In this document: positions 12,401 to 22,415 of the stretch, one piece after another
How positions within the stretch are numbered: position 1 is the stretch's first letter
Layout of the letters: each line of letters starts with the position of its first letter
DNA from: Syngnathus acus
Taxonomy: Eukaryota; Chordata; Actinopteri; Syngnathiformes; Syngnathidae
Assembly (NCBI RefSeq): GCF_901709675.1
Contig: NC_051096.1
Span: forward strand, 3,935,001-3,999,000
DNA length: 64,000 bases
Direction of reading: 5' to 3'
The notes under the pieces: generated by a model
What the model saw: the letters and a program-made list of their open reading frames with translations, nothing else
Database searches by the model: none
What the model was told of the DNA's origin: nothing
Translations under genes and position numbers: made by a program

Positions 12401-14640
12401 ACAAACACGCCTTTGTTAAAGCAACTGAGGATAACTTCATCTATTGGGATGAAGGACTGCCAGTGTGTTTCTGTTTTTAATCATAAACTCATTCCGCCTA
12501 TAAACTGAAAAATTTACCCGGTTGAGTTGAGTCCGCAAGTTCAAATTCCGCCCTGTGCAAGTTGTGTCGAAAGCAACATCGCTATTGTCTGCTCGGGGTA
12601 TATTTGACTGGGAACAGCGAGGAATTGTATACGGTGTGTGTGTTTGTGTGTTTTGTACACGCATGAATGAGTCGTGACAGTGTTGCTTGTGAAGCGGGCG
12701 CTCTGGCACCATGACAGAATGAGGTCGCCCTGCTGCAGAATGACATGCTCACCACGTCAGACTCTCTTGCACGCACACACACTCGCAACCCATAATAAAA
12801 GTCCCATAAATGTATTGTCAGTGAAGTGATATGCACAATTATAAAATAGCAACACAATATTTGGATGCACATTTATAAAGACTGCAGAAAAAGTGTCTTT
12901 AAAAAATGAGCTTTGTAGATTTTACTGTATTCCATTGGATTTATTTATTGTTAACAGTTTGTCAACATATAAAAAATGCGACGCTACTACGATACAAATG
13001 TTTGTGATACAAGTTCTCAATGCTAGCGTTTTATCATTGTGTTGCATTGCTTTTTAGAGTCACTATTTTTCAAAGGCCTTGGAATTTAAGCCAAGTTCTA
13101 CTGAATAAAACATTCAGAAGCTTTCCTATCCTCGTCTAACACTGGAGCAAAAAGGGGAAGCAAAGATCTCTGCTCCTTGTAGTTACATGTTGGATTTGAT
13201 TTGCGTATGCAAGCGTGGATTTCTACTCCTGTCTGAAGGCACCTTTCAGATTTTTCTTAGAAGCAATTTTTATCCTGCAAGTGGAGTTGAAAATCATCTG
13301 AACTCATTACCAGTTAGAAGCTGATACAAAATCTTTTAATCAAATGTTATGTCTGTATAAATGCATTATTAATATAAAGCAAAAAAACACGATTGGACTT
13401 GCAACTAGTTGAAAATGTTCACTACATGTCATCCATAGACAAAAGACAAAAGAGCCGCTGATCGACTGCTGAGTTTTTCGGATTGTATCGTAAAATAGAT
13501 TCTAATAAGACAGCACAGCCACGTCTGCTACAAATCTCCTTCTGCTCTACTTTTTTTCTTTGTCATGACATCGTGAGTGATCCCTCAGGAAAAAAAAAAA
13601 TCATGCAAGACCGCCTGGCTGATTGCACTATTCACCAAAGTGTTATTACAATCAGCGCGAGGCTGGCAATGCGGGCAAATTACTGATAGATGCGAGAGAC
13701 GAAAGCCGGGAGCCTAAGAAAGGAAAGGCGAGGAGATGCTATCAGAAATGTTGCTCTCTGCCATTGAGAACTTTTTAATTTGCTCAAACTGTCATGGCCG
13801 ACTACGTTTGAGAGTCTTTGTTTGTCATCCGAGTGTCGGAATTGTGTTTAGATTTCTTGTGATATTCTATTCAGAAAGTCTGCAAAGTGATTTCTGGGTT
13901 TATTATAGCCTCGATGGTTTATCATAGCAGCTCCTTTCGGGGTTATGTATAGATAGCCGGACTGTGTGCGTCATTGTGTGTGTGTTTGGAGACCAAGTGA
14001 GGGGAAAAATTGGACTGTCTGGCAGAATTACAGGCGCTATCAAACACTACCGCAACAGCAATGCTCATAATCAGAGTCGGAGAGGCAAATTGACTGCTGA
14101 ATAGATTTGGGAGTTTCGCCTCCAGACCAAAATGTGCTGTCAGAACGAAATAGAATGTTTGCTGGATTTTTTTTTTTCCCCCTCCCCGAGTCCAAATGAC
14201 TCATTTAGAATGTGGAGGATGACCTTTGACCTTTGGATGGATGCGTCATTAGCCTCATTCCCCCCCCTGACAGAATCTTGGATTAGCATCGGGTAGCAGA
14301 CAAAATGAAACATGAATTATTTGCCATTCAAAGGATGTGAATGTAAAAATTGCGGGCCGCATTTTTGTCTCGACAAGATACCGACGCTGCGATATTAAAC
14401 TTGACATCTATTGATTCAAACTCAATAAAATTCTTGTATGAAAATCAATAAGTGGCTTTTATGTCTATCTTGAGTTAGCTATTTTTATTTATTTTTTTAC
14501 AGGGCACTTTCCTTATGAATGTTTATAAAGATGATAAAAGTGACTTACTCATTTGAAATCATTGACTCAGCAAATTCTAACTAGCACGGTCACATTTGCT
14601 CAAGCTCCCACCCGACTGCACTATTTAAAAGGTTACTCAT
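12401..14640. other. Non-coding stretch, no gene recognised
   Basis: Only chance-length ORFs (up to about 96 codons) are seen. There are A/T runs near 13590 and 14168 and no repeat family I can name. The stretch 13730-13960 is comparatively free of low-complexity sequence, but I see no motif that assigns it a role. Confidence 0.55.
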
Positions 14641-14707
14641 TTGGATATGAAATCTGGCCGAAATAGGATGTTTCTGATTTCCCTGGGTGACAACGTTGGT
14701 TTTCCAG

Positions 14708-14919
14708 CTGGGTGGAGAGAAGAGTCGTGTTTGGAGGGAGCCAGACTACCTGCCACAGGATATCATGGCCAACAGTGCATTGGCACGGCTGCAAGTCAAA
14801 GCGCACCTGACAGCGGAGCTCCACAGCACCATTACCGCACGTCCACAGATATTTAGGAAAAAATGTGATGAGGTGCTTAGTGGCATGGATTTGGGCATAA
14901 ATTATTACTACCCTGACAG
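14708..14919 (+). CDS. Candidate internal exon of an unrecognised gene
   Basis: An open block of 212 bp follows an acceptor-like TTGGTTTTCCAG and ends at a good donor (GACAG followed by GTAAAA at 14920). In the open frame it reads LGGEKSRVWREPDYLPQDIM, then continues through a basic, mixed-composition stretch and ends near INYYYPD. Composition is balanced with few low-complexity residues, unlike most ORFs in this window, and codon use looks ordinary. It begins in phase 0 and ends after two bases of a codon. I do not recognise the protein family, and no partner exon in matching phase was found. The acceptor's pyrimidine tract is weak, and a nearer CCACAG could be used instead. It may equally be a conserved non-coding block that happens to be open. 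Confidence 0.35.
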
Positions 14920-14922
14920 GTA

Positions 14923-16098
14923 AAAAAAAAAGAAAATCCCAAAGCCTCTTCAGATAAGTGTGTAGCTTAGCGTGGCCTGGATAATCAACACAGACATGTT
15001 AAAAGATTAATTTTAATATATTGTACTTATATTATTCATGTATTTTTCGGATTATCGTTTAAATGCGGTGGTCTAATTGCTTCTCATTTATTGTATTAAT
15101 GGATCATTTCAACTGCAAATTATTCTTATTTAAGGACTTTAAAAAGTAAGCCAGTGCTTTTATCACTAACTGAGCTCCGTCATTTATCAAAGTCATTTTT
15201 TTTTCTCAGGCATTGCATCGTTTATGCTCCTCCGTCTCATCGCTCGTTCCTCTTCACGAGTCTCGCAAATTGTCGGCGTTATGCTCTCACGCGGCGATTT
15301 CTGCTGTCATTTTTGTAAATGTGATCTTTTTTCACATAAGCAGAGGCGGGCTGAGCTTTATGTTCTCCCTTGTCGAGTGAAGTTTAGTACAATAATGACA
15401 GAGCTTCACGCTGTAAAACGTTGGCGAGCGCCCGCCCTGCTGCTACTATGATGTCTTAATCACGGTCTTTAGCAAAGACTGACAAATGTCAATACTGCTA
15501 CCAAATGACAGAACCCCCCAAAAAAATCTCATTACGGCAAGTCACCAGCGACGAGAGAGACTGTCCAACCTCGTGGAGTCTTTATTATATCCCCCACTGA
15601 CTTGCACACTGTAGTGCAAAGTGAAGACAAATGATCAGCCATTTTTCTCCTGGCCGTCAACGCTGTTAATAAGAGGTGCTTCATCTCCAGCGACTCACTC
15701 GCACTCAACTTTGAGAAACTTTTACAGTCCTCGTACCAAAGTGCATTTTATCAATCGTGGGTCACTTCTGTATAAACGCAGAAAGTCAAGACCAATCTTG
15801 AACTCACTTCCTGCTATGCAATTAACAAGAGGCCGCAATCTGAGCGCTTAGACATTCATTGCCCTGCCTGCTTGAAATAAAATATAGCTTGAGCGCTTGC
15901 TTCATTTATTCAGCTGTATCGACTTTTGGGAAAACATATTTGATCATCCACGTCTGTAGTCTCGTACAGAATTTTTACAGCACACCCGAGATGTAGTATA
16001 AACACACAAACCTGCTTCTTGGTTGTAATTACATTGCTGATTGTATTGATCAAGGTGATCATTTATATAATTTTTTTTATATTTATATAAAAAAATAT
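14923..16098. other. Non-coding stretch downstream of candidate exon
   Basis: This stretch would be intron if the exon at 14708-14919 is real. A moderately CpG-containing patch lies at 15225-15450, open for 75 codons on the plus strand but with no recognisable product. Nothing else is seen. Confidence 0.5.
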
Positions 16099-16099
16099 A

Positions 16100-16100
<1 letters not shown>

Positions 16101-16138
<38 letters not shown>
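16101..16138. repeat. Compound (TA)n(CA)n microsatellite
   Basis: About twelve TA units pass into about seven CA units and abut the left end of MITE copy 3 directly. The left TA flank expected for that element reads CA, so it was probably overwritten by, or absorbed into, this microsatellite. Confidence 0.92.
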
Positions 16139-16139
<1 letters not shown>

Positions 16140-16511
16140 CGTATTTTCCGGACTATAAGGCGCACCTAAAAACCTAAAATTTTCTCAAAAGCCGAAAATT
16201 CCTAAATTTAAACTGGCCCGAAGTATTGTGTCATGAAATCAATCATAAGTAGCCCGCTGAAGACTATGAATCATGAATCAAAAAGACTATGGATCATTAT
16301 TTTGTGATTCTAAAGTAATTTGTTGCATCTGAAATTGAAATAAAAAAGATAAAATGGAGAATGATTTGATTTGGTTTAAAAATCTGACATGACGCATTAA
16401 TGGTGCGCCTCATAGTCCGATGCGCCTTATATAAGGACAAAGTTTTAAAATGGGCCATTCATTGAAGGTGCGCCTTATAGTCCGGTGCGCCTTATAGTCC
16501 GGAAAATACGG
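16139..16511 (+). mobile_element. MITE copy 3, subfamily B
   Basis: Forward copy (373 bp) with intact inverted ends. It starts CCGTATTTTCCGGACTATAA and the right flank is TA (16512-16513). Its core is the subfamily B type: TTCCTAAATTTAAACTGGCC, then ATGAAATCAATCATAAGTAG, a region with repeated ATCATGAATC-like motifs, and ATGGAGAATGATTTGATTTG. None of the subfamily A core motifs is present. The left flank is a CA microsatellite rather than TA. Confidence 0.88.
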
Positions 16512-16513
16512 TA

Positions 16514-18150
16514 TATATACATAAAATTAAAAGAAAGTATTCCATTGTCACATTGTGGAAATCCACAGCGTTCATTCGTATGCAAACAGTGTTCCTAGTT
16601 TAAAATATGATTTCTTATTTCTGGGGGAGAAAAAGATCATTAGTGTGCTAATAGAAGCCATTTAATGTAAATTAGAGGAAAATTAATCTGGAGTGTCTCT
16701 GATCAAAAGAGATTGCGGATGGGCTTTGTATGTTCGAAAAGTGCTTTGGAAGATGATGTACAGACAGAGCTGAAATATGATTGCGACAAGTTGCTGATGA
16801 AATACAAAAGATGTCATCAAGGTAACATGGTGCAAGGTTGGGAATTATTTTTGTGGACTAGATCTAAAAATCCGCATGTAAAACTGCAATAGTGCAGTCA
16901 TCTATGTTTCACACTTGTGGAACTTTTGCGAAAGGACACACAGCAGGTGTAAAAAGCCTTTCCTGTGTACTTTAACGCCTCAGACTTGAACTCATGTTGT
17001 TCTTCACGAGAACATTCAGGCCACTCATGACATTTTAACAGAAACCAGGCCCAGAATTTTCCAAGAAAAAGAAAATAGTCTAATTTTAGTATTTCTAAAA
17101 CCTCTTAATGTGGTCTCCGGCACATTCATCGCTGTTTGCACTGCGTTAACTTCCACGAACACACTAAGTGCATCTTTATTCATCGGGGCGTCGAGTGTGA
17201 AACTCGGGATGAGCAAGTTGACCTCACTTTGAATAATGCTGAATATGCAAGTGAAAGGGAGCTTCATAGAGTTCAAGTCAAGATAAAGTGAGCTTGTTAC
17301 CACACCAGCTCACTTTACAATTTTCTTTTTTAATCCTGCACAAACCAAACATTACATAACACTTTGTTTGACCTCTTATTCAGGTCAGGCTAAAAAAAAA
17401 CTAACATTCTAAAATCTTACCAATATATGAACCCCCCTTAGTAATATTTTATATTATTCTTGTTGAAAGAAGTCAACCATCAGCTATTTGTTTGCTAAAC
17501 ACGATCTATACAGTTGCGTGACGACAATGTCATTTCTACATTTCTAAGGTGCGTTTCCAGGGCAACGAAGGTCAGCCCTAACACAAACTGAACTGCTGTA
17601 TGAATACAATTCATTTGTAACCTTCGTATTGATGCATTAAACACGCTTGAGGATGGGGGCGTAATTACTATTGGTGCAATTAGTGAAACCGAAGTGGATT
17701 CTGTGATGAGTGGAGTGGCTGCAGGTGAAGCCGAATGAAAACACTCAGAGGCCGGCAGTCAGAAATAGAAGTGAGGTTGAACAAAAGTAAATACAGTTAC
17801 CAAGGCAACTTACACAATGAGAGAATTGAAGGAAACAAAAAAGACTGAAATGGGAGATGATCAGGAATCGAGTCACGGTGGAAATGCTTTCACTTGAAAC
17901 ATAATCAAAGAATATGGAGAAGTTTCTACGTGGACTCTGCGCGTTTGATTAAAATTTTCCACCAACCTTGCCGTCACTTCACAGTCAGAAAGTTTCATTC
18001 AAACCACGCGATGAAGGCTTGGTGCAGTTAAGGTGAAGTTGTCACAGTGCATCGTTCATTAAACATTTTGCGCTAATTGCGATATCCATCTGGCCGTATC
18101 ATAACAATTAGGAAGCATCCAATGTGTTTTGGAAACGGACCATGGTGGAG
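16514..18150. other. Non-coding stretch, no gene recognised
   Basis: AT-rich DNA with scattered short ORFs of at most about 92 codons. No repeat family, splice-site pair or RNA gene is seen. Confidence 0.55.
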
Positions 18151-18171
18151 AATCCGTCACTTTTACGATAT

Positions 18172-18242
18172 TTTATTATTATTATTATTATTTATTTATT
18201 TATCATTATTATCTTTTTAAAATTATTATTATTATTATTATT
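18172..18242. repeat. (ATT)n microsatellite
   Basis: An imperfect run of ATT/TTAT units about 70 bp long is interrupted by TTTAT units and one TCTTTTT interruption. The hydrophobic ORF spanning it is a by-product. Confidence 0.9.
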
Positions 18243-18998
18243 CAGGAAACTCCAAGCTGTCATTGATATTCATAAAATGTATGCTTTGAGTTATTTGATC
18301 TTAAGAGTGTGACAGTTTAATATTTCTCTCCAACATGAACAGAACACCAAGCAATCAGAACGGTTATCTTAATCAGCTACGATGAAATAACGTAATAAAT
18401 TAATAACAGTTTGCTTGCGTCATTCCTCTTAATCAAGTCATCTTATTATTTTTCGGGCGGAGAAAATATTCAGTCATAAAAAGAGATTCACCTTCAAGAT
18501 ATTTCTGCATAATCACAATGCGCACTTTTTTTTTTATCTGATATGAATTTTTAGTCTCGGTCATGTGCAATCAAGTCTTTTTGACCATTTAACAGTCCGC
18601 TCACTCATGCTGCTCCAGCACCGGTGCCAAACTACTAAAGCATCGCTAGAAAGGTCAAGTGACATCGGCTTTTATGCTGATATGATGGAAAATGACGACA
18701 CGGCGTGATAAAATTCATTTTGACGTGATGCCACCTTCCTGATTTTCATTAGAGTTTAATATCTCATTCTTGCTTGGAACGGCAGCGAGATGAAAAATAG
18801 CAACCCCTCCCGAAAACAGGTGGCTGACACGATCCGCTCTCTCCATATCAATTGCCGCTGTCCCGGTGTAATGAGACCGTGTATATTCATTTTCAGCACC
18901 TGCTAAAAAGGTAACTGTTGGCATTCTCCAAGTATCGTATTTGTGAATCGTTTAATCGTTAGCGACAGTTAAAGTGAGAATATTCTACATTATTAATA

Positions 18999-19410
18999 CC
19001 GTATTTTCCGGACTGTAAGGCGCACCTAAAAACCAAACATTTTCTCAAAAGCCGACAGTGCGCCTTATAGTCCGGTGCGCCTTATATATGGACCAAATTC
19101 CTAAATTTAAACTGGCCCGAAGCATTGTGTCATGAAATCAATCATAAGTGGCTCGCTGAAGACTATGAATCATGAATCAAAAAGATTATGGATCATTATT
19201 TTGTGATTATAAAGTAATTTGTTGCGTCTGAAGTTGAAATAAAATAGATAAAATGGAGAATGATTTGATTTAGATTAAAAATCTGACATGATGCATTAAT
19301 GGTGCGCCTTATAGTCTGGTGCGCCTTATATAAGGACAAAGTTTTAAAATGGGCCATTCATTGAAGGTGCGCCTTATAGTCCGGTGCGCCTTATAGTCCG
19401 GAAAATACTG
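18999..19410 (+). mobile_element. MITE copy 4, subfamily B, longest of its type
   Basis: Forward copy (412 bp) flanked by TA at 18997-18998 and 19411-19412. Compared with copy 3 it keeps the full left block (GCCGACAGTGCGCCTTATAG and TATATATGGACCAAATTCC), which copy 3 lost. It therefore approximates the ancestral subfamily B structure. The core otherwise matches copy 3 closely. The right terminus reads TACTG instead of TACGG. Confidence 0.9.
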
Positions 19411-19412
19411 TA

Positions 19413-20789
19413 ATATTTTTCAAGTCTAACATTGACGGTTACATTTTTGGTATTCAGAATCCAACCAAAGCAAAGTTTGGAATGCTACACCCAGTTTATA
19501 TCGATTTTGTTTGAATGAACCAAAGCTGTCAACTGAGAGCAGCCTGAAGGCAAACATTTATTTGAAATTCCACAGCTACTGGTTCATTTTGAATTCTGAA
19601 ACCCAACTTTGATATTTTAAATCATATTTATTGGTGACTATAACATCGCAGTTTTAGGCGCTATAACCAAAATTCACTCTTCCGTCATCCCTCCACTCTC
19701 TCTTCTTCAACGCTATCGTCTTAGCGTGATAACAATATTACTCCTGATATCTTCTCTCAGCCAGCGGTGATTGATGATTTGTGCTTTGATATTACATAGA
19801 CTTGCACTTGTCAGCTGTGGTAGAAAATAAATGCATTCATAGATTTCCAATTAAAGGTGGCTGACAGAGCTATTAGTTAGCTCTAAGGCTACCTGTCAGG
19901 GAGCGGAATAAACCGGATTCCACAAAGCCGCCATGATAAGAACGGTGGTGAGATGAGTGTTTATCTACCTTGGACACACAATTTTGGCGAGTACGGCGCA
20001 CATGCGAAGCTTGTGATGATAAGTCTGTCAATAGTCGTTATCCTGTTTGACTAACGCGTGCAAAGTATTAGGACTGGTTGTCATAAATGATATACATGGA
20101 ATTATAAAATCTAGTTTTTCCAATTAATGCTTTAATTTTTTTTTTGGCTGTGATTCACTATTCATCATAATCCCCCCAATCAGCCACAAACACTGATTAG
20201 TGATTTAATCTTGGTTATTTTCTTCTCCAAATCAAAGCAATGTCTCAACAAGTGGCACAAATCAGCCTTTACAAGACACCGTTGATTTTTTAAAAACGGC
20301 AGATAAATCATGCATCAAATGAAATCATCTATAATGATAATCAAGAGAGCAGAAAAAATAATAAATCAATCTTGACCCAGTCACAAAAATACCCTTTTCC
20401 TTAAAAAAAAAACAAGTTTCACAACTGTGCTTTCATCAATGTTATATAGACGCTGCTGTCGTCATGGAAGCAATAATTTTAACCCCGTTTTATCATGCGG
20501 CCTACTCTTCAAAGCTGTCTCACATATACACTCCACACTAAAAATGAAATAGCTCTTTCTTCGTAAATTGCTCCTCATAGAGCTGTCACTGCTCTCTCTT
20601 GGGACTCCGTGCCTCATATTAATCAAAGTAATTGAAAGAGTTGATTGCATCTCGCCTCATCCTACTCTAAGGAACTGTTGGAGCTGAGGATTATAAAGCA
20701 CACGTATAGGAAAAGAGCGCCATGGTGTTTGGATATATCTGTACTTAAAACAATCAACACTTAACAGCCAAACTGACACTGGAGACTGT
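19413..20789. other. Non-coding stretch, no gene recognised
   Basis: AT-rich, with poly-T/A runs near 20139 and 20402. No ORF or repeat that I can identify. The last 100-150 bp may belong to the LINE relic that follows, but I cannot align them to it. Confidence 0.5.
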
Positions 20790-21060
20790 GTGTCTGCAGT
20801 TATTGGATTTAACGAGTGTTTGAGACGATGGATCACAATAATCTTTTTGCTCATTAGCAGCACCAGGTGGGCATTCATGGCAGCACCCTTGAGTGGTTTT
20901 GATCATATTTGGCTGACAGAAATTTCTGTTAGCGAATTGTGCACTGCTCCACTTTCATACGGTGTTCCACAGGGTTCAATTCCGGGGCCTCGACTGTTTA
21001 AATTATATCTGCTGCCTTTTGGTTTTATTGACCTGACTGTCAGATGTTTCTTCATTTTTG
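20790..21060 (+). pseudogene. L2/Rex-type LINE reverse transcriptase relic
   Basis: Two conserved reverse transcriptase motifs survive in different frames. At 20800-20850 the DNA reads LLDLTSV and then, after a one-base shift, FETMDHNNLF. This corresponds to the family's LLD(L/F)xxAFDTVDHxILL block, which carries the first catalytic aspartate region. At about 20950-21020 another frame reads PLSYGVPQGSIPGPRLFKLY, matching the strongly conserved YGVPQGSxLGPxLFxxYMLPLG block. The YADD catalytic block expected about 30 residues later is not recognisable. The element is a short, frameshifted and dead remnant. L2 or Rex1 are both possible. Confidence 0.75.
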
Positions 21061-21189
21061 GTCTCCATAACATAAATTGCAAAGGATTTGCTACTTTCTA
21101 TTTTTATATTCACACTTGCCAGCATGAGTGTGAGAATGTAGATATCAAGAAAGGTCCTCCGACAGAGTGGCCAGCTTCTTGTTAAAGAA

Positions 21190-22200
21190 ATCCCCTCTGA
21201 CTTTTACATGCTTCAATTAACCAGTTTTATGACATCACATCAAATTCCGAATCTATAAATTTACTTAGTTCATCATGAAACAAGCGGTGGCGTTGGGTGG
21301 AAAATTGATCGTTCTCACTTGTCAACTTTAAGGGCTTAATGGTGAAGTAGCTGTGCTAAGTCTCTGCCAACAAATCACAGTAAAGGTCATCAGCTTGGAT
21401 ATCCGTAATGATCATATTTCTTTGGAAGTACACGGCATTAAATGAAACTGTACAATAGACGTTGAAAGGCGCTGATGACGGCCACATACTCGAACAAAAG
21501 TTGCACTTTTGCTTTGATTTATCTACAAACGTCACCGTGAGTAAAAATGTGAGTGCTGCTATTCAGTTTAATTAAACAGTTAAGTGTTATTACACTTGTA
21601 GGCTCCATATTCCTTTCAAAACTCCTAATCCAGTTAAACATCAAACATTGCTCATTTACTAAATTACTTCTTTTTTTATTATTCATGAGGATCATAAACG
21701 TTGTTGTTGATAGCCTACAAAAAAACGAAACGCTCTTTTCCAAAGCAATAAACTCAAATAAGCTTTTGACTTTGGATATTTTTATGAGGAACATTCTCCT
21801 TTATTTGATGACAGAATAAAACATTTTGTTGCTGTTGAAAAGCCATATAGAATTTTTTTTTTAATTGTTTTTAACATTCAATATTACCTCAACATGCCAC
21901 AATCCTAGAAAGATTTTTTTTCAATATTGAATTACTACGACACATTTGTAAGGCTGCACTTTGTTTCTCGAGTGTGGCTTTAATGTGGTCGTGGAGAATT
22001 AGTATGGTAATTGATAATTACTCAAAGATCATCGGGTTTTTCCATCTAAGATGCGCAACATGTTTTCCCTCAGGTTTGCTTCAGCTTCTAAAAGGAGAAC
22101 TGTAATAGAGAGCCCAGAGGTTTAATTAACAAGCTTGCACTAATTACACAGAAATGGATGAAGGGGGGGGGGGGGGGGCACGCAAATGGGCAAGATCTGC
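21190..22200. other. Non-coding stretch ending in a G run
   Basis: No gene is recognised. A 16-base G run occurs at 22163-22178 and T runs occur near 21855 and 21916. ORFs on both strands at 21519-21819 overlap one another and are chance products. Confidence 0.55.
22163..22178. repeat. Poly-G run
   Basis: Sixteen uninterrupted G residues. Such runs are prone to length error in sequencing and to slippage. Confidence 0.9.
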
Positions 22201-22213
22201 TTCTATGTATGAG

Positions 22214-22415
22214 CCCATGGAAATTAAAAATTAATTCAAACTATGTCAATTAAATTAACTTCACAAACACATTTCCAAGAAAAGTTCCATACCAGAAATA
22301 AAAACATTAAAAAATACCCATGGAACATTGAAAATTAATTCAAACCATGTCAATTAAATTAACTTCTGAAACACATGACCAAGAAAAGTTCTGTACCAGG
22401 AATAAAATAATGCCT
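22214..22415. repeat. Two-unit tandem duplication, period about 104 bp
   Basis: A unit beginning CCCATGGAAATTAAAAATTA at 22214 recurs from 22317 as a diverged copy. Matching landmarks are CATGG, TTAATTCAAAC(T/C)ATGTCAATT, AACACAT, CCAAGAAAAGTTC and ACCAG(A/G)AATAAAA. The two units differ at several sites, so the duplication is not recent. Confidence 0.85.
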
